NCBI GenBank assembly: GCA_027016475.1
Contig: JALUTL010000138.1
Location: 1-5,192 of the forward strand
DNA: 5,192 nucleotides
Origin: Candidatus Heimdallarchaeota archaeon
Lineage (GTDB): Archaea > Asgardarchaeota > Heimdallarchaeia > Heimdallarchaeales > Kariarchaeaceae
Direction: 5' to 3'
The notes under the pieces are model-generated. The model saw only the letters and a program-made list of their open reading frames with translations. It was not told where the DNA came from and did no database searches. Below are positions 1 through 4,873 of the stretch, piece by piece; the first letter of the stretch is position 1, and each line of letters starts with the position of its first letter. A program made the translations under genes and the position numbers.

Positions 1-375
1 CTACGGCATGGCTTGCCTTTGTTGCAAATTAGGAGTGAGCCAAAACAACACGGAACCCGAAAACTGATTGAAGGATTGATTCCTCCCAACGGAACTTCTA
101 TCATTTTATTGGATGACCTCATTTCAACAGGTGCAAGCAAATCTAAACCAATTGAAGCATTAAAGAAATTGGACTTGATTGTAACAGACCTTTTGGTTCT
201 TATTGATAGAACCAAACCATCAGCCAGAGATGTGCTTGATGACTTGGGGATTCGTCTGCATGCCAAATATACCATAGATTCCTTGCTTGATGAATTGAAA
301 TCCTGTTCTAAATTGAGCCCAGAAGAAAAAGAATCAGTAGAAAATGCAGTTGAAATTTGGAGAAACCATGGCTAA
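1..375 (+). CDS. pyrE: Orotate phosphoribosyltransferase, C-terminal part (start lies before the window)
   Basis: This enzyme joins orotate to PRPP to make orotidine 5'-phosphate in cytoplasmic pyrimidine synthesis. The reading frame is open from base 1, so the gene is cut by the window edge. 124 residues remain and, judged against the roughly 200-residue family, about 80-90 N-terminal residues are missing. Partial residues 11-18 read RSEPKQHG, the flexible catalytic loop; R11, K15 and H17 match in spacing the R-x3-K-x-H triad of bacterial OPRTases. Residues 34-46 (IILLDDLISTGAS) are the PRPP-binding loop with its paired Asp and TGxS. The TAA stop at 373-375 overlaps the stop of the opposing thioredoxin-like gene. 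A TTG at base 13 can be ruled out as the start, because the catalytic loop region continues upstream of it. Identification is firm; whether the full protein is free-standing or fused to another domain at its N-terminus cannot be seen. Confidence 0.93.
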   Translation, partial: LRHGLPLLQIRSEPKQHGTRKLIEGLIPPNGTSIILLDDLISTGASKSKPIEALKKLDLIVTDLLVLIDRTKPSARDVLDDLGIRLHAKYTIDSLLDELKSCSKLSPEEKESVENAVEIWRNHG

Positions 376-716
376 ATCAACTTCTGCAGCAAGTGTACCA
401 ACCATCCAGCAGTTTTCTCAGTCAATCTCTCTTCTACTTTTGCAACAAGCTTCTGGTTTTTGTCAATAAGGTAGAATGAAGGGATGCTTAACGGAGCAAA
501 AAGATTAGTCAATTTTGGATCCGAAGCGATATCAAACTCAAAAAAATGGTTCCGATCGATTTTTGATTGATTGAAATGATTAAGAAGAAGCTTGCGGGAA
601 AACAAGCAGTTTGAACAAAAAGAACTTTTTGCCATGACAATCACAGGATAAACAACATGGTTATGCGGTGGGATAGTAATTTGTTGCCCTAAAACTGGTT
701 GCGTCGGATCTGCCAT
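372..716 (-). CDS. Small thioredoxin-like protein with a CSNC redox motif
   Basis: This 114-residue protein looks like a compact thioredoxin-fold thiol-disulfide protein. Residues 24-30 (PVIVMAK) fit the central beta strand, and F33-C34-S-N-C37 is the CxxC redox site at the start of a helix, with Phe where classical thioredoxins have Trp. I78-P79-S-F, followed by YLID, fits the cis-proline loop and next strand. No signal peptide or membrane segment is seen, so it is probably cytoplasmic. The ATG at 714-716 is directly preceded in frame by a TAA, so no longer start is possible. No ribosome binding site lies close upstream, so a leaderless or very short-leader transcript is likely. The TAG stop (372-374) overlaps the pyrE stop tail to tail. 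The CSNC dipeptide is not that of standard thioredoxin (GPC) or glutaredoxin (PY/PF), so the partner and exact role are unknown. A redox-inactive or metal-related function is not excluded. Confidence 0.78.
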   Translation of the reverse strand: MADPTQPVLGQQITIPPHNHVVYPVIVMAKSSFCSNCLFSRKLLLNHFNQSKIDRNHFFEFDIASDPKLTNLFAPLSIPSFYLIDKNQKLVAKVEERLTEKTAGWLVHLLQKLI

Positions 717-821
717 TTAATTCAATTACATAATGCAATCTCTCCATTTAGGGACTATGGTAGATTTCTGCACTTATGTAGTGATCAGAAGAGATTTATC
801 ACTTACAACTGACTTAGTATT
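717..821. promoter_or_regulatory. Divergent promoter spacer between the thioredoxin-like gene and the 126-residue protein gene
   Basis: This 105-base spacer holds the 5' ends of two divergent genes. The rightward signal is the clearer: TTTATC at 795-800 is centred about 25 bases before the GTG start at 822, the spacing expected of an archaeal TATA box serving a leaderless message. For the leftward gene the best candidate is a weak TAAATGG (minus strand, 744-750), centred about 31 bases before its ATG. Inverted and direct CACT/AGTG repeats at 771-805 overlap the rightward box. No RNA gene or further ORF is evident. Confidence 0.5.
795..800 (+). promoter_or_regulatory. TATA-like box TTTATC for the leaderless gene at 822
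   Basis: TTTATC sits in an AT-rich stretch and is centred about 25 bases upstream of the GTG at 822. In archaea the TATA box is centred about 26 bases before the transcription start, so transcription would begin at or next to the start codon. The lack of any GGAGG- or GGTGA-like sequence just before 822 fits a leaderless transcript. This is a spacing-based inference. Confidence 0.5.
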
Positions 822-1202
822 GTGAAACAACAATTTTTTGAGGATGAAAGTATAGATCGGAAATATAAGCGATTTTTGCTGGAAATATCCAACTTTATCT
901 TCCTTAACCGGGACAAATGCAAAAACAAATTTTTTAACATATATATCGATTCAAACGAATTTTGGATAGAATTGGAAATGCATACCTTTGTGGATTTGTT
1001 TGACAGGAAAAGGGATGGAACAGCAGTCATAGACCCCGTTTTTACCTTGGAAGGAAATGCATTTGTTGATATTCTGGATTTTGATGAAATGGATGTTCCA
1101 GTTGAAGAAATCAGCGAATATCGAGAGCTGTTCAAGGAAGAAATAGAGAAGCTAGTCGCAGAAGAAATCCCTTTTGAACTGTTTATTAAATGGTTGGATT
1201 GA
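822..1202 (+). CDS. Hypothetical acidic, phenylalanine-rich protein (126 aa)
   Basis: I do not recognise this family. The start is well constrained: upstream in frame there are only ATT, AGT and CTT before a TGA at 810-812, so GTG 822 is the sole usual start codon, and it lies at the right distance from a TATA-like box for a leaderless message. The protein has 31 Asp/Glu against 16 Lys/Arg (net about -15) and 16 Phe, an unusually high share. Charge is uneven: residues 13-36 are rich in Lys/Arg, while residues 77-119 are strongly acidic and probably helical from about 94 (EEISEYRELFKEEIEKLVAEE). A single Cys (C33) argues against a metal-Cys site. There is no signal peptide or membrane span, so it is probably a small soluble protein. 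It is 38 bases ahead of the receptor-like gene on the same strand and may be co-transcribed with it. A lineage-specific function or binding partner is possible but unproven. Confidence 0.7.
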   Translation: MKQQFFEDESIDRKYKRFLLEISNFIFLNRDKCKNKFFNIYIDSNEFWIELEMHTFVDLFDRKRDGTAVIDPVFTLEGNAFVDILDFDEMDVPVEEISEYRELFKEEIEKLVAEEIPFELFIKWLD

Positions 1203-1240
1203 CCAATAACCTGAAATTGGGCAGATGAAATTTAGAGTTG

Positions 1241-2041
1241 ATGCAAATTAAAGATGCATTGGGCCAAAGCTTTCAACCACAAAAATTTGAAAGAATTGTA
1301 TGCTTGGTTCCTTCGTTAACTGAGACCTTGTTCGCCTTTGGTTTAAGGGATCATGTTGTTGGTGTTACAAGATATTGCATATACCCGGAGGAGGCAAAGC
1401 AAAAAACAATTGTAGGCGGAACCAAAACTGTTTCTCATGAACGGATAAAAGATTTGAAACCAGATATAATCATTGCAAACATGGAGGAGAATCGTGAAAA
1501 AGATGTGAAGAAGTTAATGACTATTGCACCAACCTTTGTAACCTTCCCAAAATCCTTCAAGGATAATTTAAAGATGATGGGTGACCTTGTGACTCTGTTT
1601 CAAATAGAAAATGAAAACATTAACGATCTTATTGAAAAAGGCTGGTCATTGTTGAATACTATTGAAAACAAAGAATATCCCCTGGCGACCACCTTTTGTC
1701 CAATCTGGAAAAATCCTTGGATGACAATCAACAAGGACACTTACATCCATGATATAATTCGTTTGGCAGGAGGGAAAAACGTGTTTGCTGCAAAGCCTGA
1801 TAGATATCCTGTAATCACTTTGGAGGAACTAGGAGAAACTGATGTTCAAGTTGTCATATTGCCTGACGAGCCATACCAGTTTACCTCTTCAGATAGAGAC
1901 GAATTAAAGCAATTTCAAAGCTTCAGAGATTCCGTATTCATTTTGATGGAAGGAAGTTATCTTAGTTGGTACGGGGTGAGATCAGTTAAAGGATTAGAAT
2001 TTTTGAGAGAAAAATACCACGAAATTTTCAACTCAATATAG
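1241..2041 (+). CDS. Helical-backbone metal receptor family protein, BtuF/FhuD-like, without signal peptide
   Basis: The 266-residue protein belongs to the periplasmic-binding-protein-2 fold that binds cobalamin, haem or ferric siderophores for ABC importers. Visible family landmarks: residues 18-42, RIVCLVPSLTETLFAFGL followed by VVGVT, then R44-Y-C-I-Y-P49 and VGGT near 58-61, and DLKPDIIIA as the end of the first lobe. After a long linking helix comes a second lobe with DTYIHDIIRLAGGKNVF, and VVILPDEPY. The N-terminus (MQIKDALGQSF) has no hydrophobic signal or lipobox Cys, and no permease or ATPase gene adjoins. It therefore seems cytoplasmic, like a known signal-less subgroup of the family, and ligand and role are unclear. 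Start choice: ATG 1241 is preferred over the adjacent TTG 1238; an in-frame TGA at 1226 bars anything much longer. No clear promoter lies in the 38-base gap, suggesting read-through from the gene at 822. Its 3' end overlaps korB by 9 bases. Confidence 0.82.
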   Translation: MQIKDALGQSFQPQKFERIVCLVPSLTETLFAFGLRDHVVGVTRYCIYPEEAKQKTIVGGTKTVSHERIKDLKPDIIIANMEENREKDVKKLMTIAPTFVTFPKSFKDNLKMMGDLVTLFQIENENINDLIEKGWSLLNTIENKEYPLATTFCPIWKNPWMTINKDTYIHDIIRLAGGKNVFAAKPDRYPVITLEELGETDVQVVILPDEPYQFTSSDRDELKQFQSFRDSVFILMEGSYLSWYGVRSVKGLEFLREKYHEIFNSI

Positions 2042-2932
2042 ATGTGCTGTAATTTCCTTGATGTTTGAAGGACGTACTGCCCCTCTTTTTACAGGATTTC
2101 CGTGAGTTTTGATTGCCAACTCCATAGATTCATAAGTTGGTTTCTCAGTCTTATAGAAGACACCAATCGGTATCTTGTCTTCAGTATCCCATTCATATGC
2201 CCTCTTGTATGCAGCCATTAGGTCAGAAGGATCGTGATCCACATCTTCCAATTTGTAGACTCTCTCTCTGAAATAGTCGTAAGTATTGAACTTGTTGAAA
2301 GTTACACAGGGACTTAGTGCATCAACAAAAGCAAATCCTTTGTGCTCAATTGCCTGTTTCATGACGTCAGCGAAATGTGAACCATCACCGGAGAAAGTTC
2401 TTGCTACGAAGGTCGCGTTTGCAGCCAACATCATCGCAATTGGATTGATTGGAAGCTCAATGTTCCCAAATGGTGTGCTCTTGGTTTTTGCACCCATTAA
2501 TGATGTGGGTGAAGCTTGTCCTGTGGTAAGACCGTAGATTTGATTGTCCATAACCACATAGGTCAGATCAAGATTTCTTCTGGCTGCATGAACCAAACCT
2601 CCTAGGCCTATACCTAGTCCATCTCCGTCTCCACCTGCAACGATAACAGTAAGGTCAGGGTTTGAAAGCTTTGCACCAACTGCATTTGCTGCCGCTCTTC
2701 CGTGGAGTGAATGGATACCATACCCACCAATAAAGTGGGGGAAGTTTGATGAACAGCCGATTCCTGATATGATCAATGTATCAGTCGGATCTATTTGTAA
2801 TTCAACAAGTGCCTTTCTGGTAGCAGACAAAACACCAAAATCACCGCAACCGGGACACCAAGTAGGTTTGGAGACATTTTCCCTCCAATCAGATTGTGTA
2901 AAGAGTTGTACATTTTCTTGTGAAACTGCCAT
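2033..2932 (-). CDS. korB: 2-oxoacid:ferredoxin oxidoreductase, beta subunit
   Basis: This is the catalytic TPP- and [4Fe-4S]-binding subunit of a CoA-dependent 2-oxoacid:ferredoxin oxidoreductase, 299 residues from ATG 2932. W25-C26-P-G-C29-G and GIGC60SS supply three cluster cysteines, and C209 (SPC) is the expected fourth; the C-x2-C-x30-C spacing equals that of the Sulfolobus enzyme. G101-D-G-D-G105 through D129-N130 is the TPP/Mg motif, followed by YGLTTGQASPT. No extra ferredoxin domain is present, as in archaeal two-subunit enzymes. GTG 2941 would give three more residues and a GTGA overlap with the korA stop, but AGGTGAT lies 4 bases before ATG 2932, so I take that start. It follows korA with a 5-base gap, so translation is probably coupled. 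Residues N63 and T137 stand where I recall the Sulfolobus enzyme having lysines that influence substrate choice, so pyruvate versus 2-oxoglutarate cannot be assigned. Its end overlaps the opposing receptor-like gene. Confidence 0.93.
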   Translation of the reverse strand: MAVSQENVQLFTQSDWRENVSKPTWCPGCGDFGVLSATRKALVELQIDPTDTLIISGIGCSSNFPHFIGGYGIHSLHGRAAANAVGAKLSNPDLTVIVAGGDGDGLGIGLGGLVHAARRNLDLTYVVMDNQIYGLTTGQASPTSLMGAKTKSTPFGNIELPINPIAMMLAANATFVARTFSGDGSHFADVMKQAIEHKGFAFVDALSPCVTFNKFNTYDYFRERVYKLEDVDHDPSDLMAAYKRAYEWDTEDKIPIGVFYKTEKPTYESMELAIKTHGNPVKRGAVRPSNIKEITAHLY

Positions 2933-2936
2933 TGTT

Positions 2937-2943
2937 ATCACCT
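2937..2943 (-). promoter_or_regulatory. Ribosome binding site AGGTGAT of korB
   Basis: On the minus strand AGGTGAT ends 4 bases before ATG 2932 and matches the 16S 3'-end complement (AGGAGGTGATCC) over seven bases. It overlaps the TGA stop of korA, so a ribosome finishing korA sits on the korB initiation signal. This site decides the korB start: it is correctly spaced for ATG 2932 but covers the alternative GTG at 2939-2941. Confidence 0.75.
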
Positions 2944-4737
2944 ATCCATTAAATCAAGAACCGCGTCTGTGACTTCGCGCGGCAAAATGGTTTCACCGTC
3001 ATATCTGAGATATTTCTTCTTAATCTCAAAGCCGGTTTCTGCTCTAATGTGCTGACCCATCTGTCCAGTATAATTGTTTTCAACCAAAATGATTTCTGCT
3101 CCAGCATCTTTATAGCTTTGCAGAATTTCACCAACCTCTTTGGAGTGGAACGGAAGAATATACTTAATATGCAGATGGGCAGTCTTTATTCCATGATTCT
3201 TCTCAAGCTGGGATCTGGATTCTCTGACGATGTCCAGAAGGCTTCCCCATGACACCAAAAGAACATCCGCATCATTGGAACCATGACCTTCAGCTTCAGG
3301 TGCGGGTAGTTCTTTCAGCAACACTTCCATTTTCTTCATTCTTTTGTTCATTTGCTGGATTCGAATTTGAATTGCGTCAGGATAACCTGCTCTCACATCC
3401 GAAATCAAATGACCGAATTCATCATGTTCATCAGAACCTGCATCATACTGTCCATATCTGACACCGGGGATTGTGCGTGGTGAAATTCCATCATCCGTTA
3501 CCAGGTACCTCTTGTAAGGTCTTTGATCCTCCGGTACTTCATCCACAATCAGCTTCCCTCTTTCTATCGGGATTCTGTCATAGTCAAATTCAGGAACAGT
3601 TTCAAAGTGTTCGCCTAAGTATAGGTCAGAAGCAATAATGACTGGCATTTGGTATTTTTCAGCTATGTTTAGTGCTTCCTGTCCTAGGTAAAATCCATCT
3701 TCTACATTAGTTTGAGCAATTATTGCCCTTGGAAAGTCGCCTTGGGAAGCGCCAAGCAATTGCCTCAAGTCTCCTTGTTCCTGTTTTGTGGGAAGACCAG
3801 TGGATGGTCCGCCTCTTGCCACCTCGATATAAACAACAGGGGCTTCAACCATGGATGCATAGCCAATGGCTTCAGTCATAAGCGCAAAGCCACCACCTGA
3901 TGTAGCACAGGCTGCACGTGCGCCAGTAACTGCCGCGCCAACTACGGCATTTGACACATTGATTTCGTCTTCCATCTGTTTGCAGACAACACCAACTTTC
4001 TCACCATAAGTGGCAATAAACTGTCCTACTGGACTGGCGGGGGTCATTGGATACCAAGCATAGAATTGTAGCCCGCCATTGATCATGCCCAACGCGAGGG
4101 CTTCATTACCTCCGATAAACATTTTTGGTTTGGCGTTCGGATCGATTTTCACGGTATGCTTGATAGGTTCAAGGTTTTCTTTGGCCCAATTGTATCCGGC
4201 ACGAGCTGATTCAATGTTCATGTTGATGACTTCTTCACCTTTGGACCTGAAGTTATCTTCAAGCATATTTTCGAAGACTTTCATATCCAAATCAAAAAGG
4301 GCTACGACCGCTCCCATGAACACTGTGTTAGCTACAATTTTTAGACTAGAAAACTGTGAAGCAAGTTCAACGGCAGGCATGTCAATAGCCTTGACTCCTT
4401 CAGGAACCTTTACTTCATTTGGTTTTATACGGAATCCTTTAGAGTCATAGAGAACTATTCCTCCCTCGGACATCTTTGGGGCGTCGACAATGAAGCTGTC
4501 TCCTCGTATTGCGATGAGAACATCAATATGATCAGCAGGAGCTCTGCATTCCCAATTGGCAGCCCTTACGCTATAATTGACATGTCCCCCTCGTATGACA
4601 GATTGATAGGATCTATAGCCGTGAACATGAAGACCGGAACGACTGCAGATTTTGGAAAATACCTCACCTGCAGAGAAGATCCCGTCTCCATTCTGCCCAC
4701 TTATTCTAAAGCTAATTTCGTCTCTTACTATTGACAT
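2938..4737 (-). CDS. korA: 2-oxoacid:ferredoxin oxidoreductase, fused gamma-alpha subunit
   Basis: The 599-residue protein pairs with KorB to oxidise a 2-oxoacid with CoA to acyl-CoA and CO2 while reducing ferredoxin, or to run the reverse carboxylation. Residues 8 to about 185 form the gamma domain, with SGQNGDG at 13-19 and RGGHVNY at 49-55. The alpha part begins near 206. Y229-PMTPASP236 corresponds to the YPITPSSP signature; TSGGGFALMTEAIG (279-292) and R308-GGPSTGLPT317 follow. R308 and T317 keep the nine-residue spacing of the Arg and Thr reported to contact substrate in the Sulfolobus enzyme. The C-terminal third holds the further alpha domains (LLVSWGS, ILVENNYTGQMG). Length fits the fused archaeal and bacterial form of roughly 580-630 residues. 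ATG 4737 has AGGTGAT five bases upstream. Gene order korA-korB with a 5-base gap marks one operon. Family is certain; the preferred 2-oxoacid is not. Confidence 0.93.
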   Translation of the reverse strand: MSIVRDEISFRISGQNGDGIFSAGEVFSKICSRSGLHVHGYRSYQSVIRGGHVNYSVRAANWECRAPADHIDVLIAIRGDSFIVDAPKMSEGGIVLYDSKGFRIKPNEVKVPEGVKAIDMPAVELASQFSSLKIVANTVFMGAVVALFDLDMKVFENMLEDNFRSKGEEVINMNIESARAGYNWAKENLEPIKHTVKIDPNAKPKMFIGGNEALALGMINGGLQFYAWYPMTPASPVGQFIATYGEKVGVVCKQMEDEINVSNAVVGAAVTGARAACATSGGGFALMTEAIGYASMVEAPVVYIEVARGGPSTGLPTKQEQGDLRQLLGASQGDFPRAIIAQTNVEDGFYLGQEALNIAEKYQMPVIIASDLYLGEHFETVPEFDYDRIPIERGKLIVDEVPEDQRPYKRYLVTDDGISPRTIPGVRYGQYDAGSDEHDEFGHLISDVRAGYPDAIQIRIQQMNKRMKKMEVLLKELPAPEAEGHGSNDADVLLVSWGSLLDIVRESRSQLEKNHGIKTAHLHIKYILPFHSKEVGEILQSYKDAGAEIILVENNYTGQMGQHIRAETGFEIKKKYLRYDGETILPREVTDAVLDLMDR

Positions 4738-4742
4738 AGTTA

Positions 4743-4749
4743 ATCACCT
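4743..4749 (-). promoter_or_regulatory. Ribosome binding site AGGTGAT of korA
   Basis: Minus-strand AGGTGAT ends 5 bases before ATG 4737 and is identical to the korB site, including the preceding TA and a following AAC (TAGGTGAT[T]AAC). It matches the extended anti-Shine-Dalgarno complement rather than the GGAGG core. Its presence means the korA message must have a leader, unlike the gene at 822. Confidence 0.72.
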
Positions 4750-4802
4750 AAGCGATAAAATTCTGTTGTTGCCAGAACTGTCAGTTTCAATTAGTGAACT
4801 TT

Positions 4803-4811
4803 CTTTTAAAG
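4803..4811 (-). promoter_or_regulatory. TATA-like box CTTTAAAAG, candidate korAB promoter
   Basis: CTTTAAAAG on the minus strand is the best archaeal TATA candidate in the korA upstream spacer. A start about 26 bases downstream would fall near 4781 and give a leader of some 44 bases that includes the ribosome binding site. The inverted repeat at 4821-4837 lies just upstream. The call rests on base content and spacing only. Confidence 0.4.
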
Positions 4812-4820
4812 CAGTATGTT

Positions 4821-4837
4821 CAATTCGAAAAGAATTG
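4821..4837. repeat. Inverted repeat CAATTC-N5-GAATTG upstream of korA
   Basis: Perfect 6-base arms flank a 5-base spacer (GAAAA on the plus strand, TTTTC on the minus strand). It lies about 10 bases upstream of the candidate korAB TATA box and 37 bases after the PAP2-family stop. It could be a regulator's operator, part of the upstream promoter element, or a weak hairpin at the end of the PAP2 transcript. The arms are AT-rich and short, so chance is a real alternative. Confidence 0.4.
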
Positions 4838-4873
4838 TCAAAAGAGACTTGATTTCATTGAATTTGTTCATTC

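Larger units (their letters stand above)
4738..4873. other. Spacer between the PAP2-family gene and korA
   Basis: In this 136-base spacer, read leftward, the end of the PAP2-family gene comes first. Next come pyrimidine-rich stretches with TTTT runs at about 4829-4847 that could end its transcript, the inverted repeat at 4821-4837, the CTTTAAAAG box, and finally the korA ribosome binding site. No ORF or RNA gene of its own is evident. Confidence 0.5.

Noticed and set aside
740..745. GGAGAG (minus strand) as ribosome binding site of the thioredoxin-like gene
   Set aside because: It lies 23 bases before the ATG, too far to act, and the only ATG in between is followed directly by TAA.
803..1135. 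Open frame of 110 codons on the minus strand opposite the 126-residue protein gene
   Set aside because: It is Ser/Lys/Asn-rich with no family-like pattern, while the plus-strand frame has a promoter-like box at the right distance and a balanced soluble protein composition.
1241..1300. Possible hidden signal peptide on the metal-receptor-like protein
   Set aside because: The first 17 residues are polar with Lys, Asp and Gln, and the following hydrophobic run is the first beta strand and helix of the fold.
2286..2537. Plus-strand open frame inside korB
   Set aside because: Antisense shadow of the conserved TPP-binding half of korB, with no recognisable domain or upstream signal.
2588..2616. 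Repeated CCTAGG/CCTAG-like pattern with partial symmetry
   Set aside because: It lies in the Gly-rich GLGIGLGG segment of korB, where the repeat is explained by Gly/Leu codons.
4079..4450. Open frame of 123 codons on the plus strand inside korA
   Set aside because: It lies fully antisense to the well-conserved gamma/alpha junction of korA and has no start signal or recognisable motif.
4754..4762. AATTTTATC (minus strand) as the korA TATA box
   Set aside because: Centred only about 20 bases before ATG 4737, it would place the transcription start within the gene and exclude the strong AGGTGAT site from the message.
4652..4852. Plus-strand open frame running from korA into the upstream spacer
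   Set aside because: It crosses the korA start region and its promoter, has no ribosome binding site, and shows no recognisable domain.
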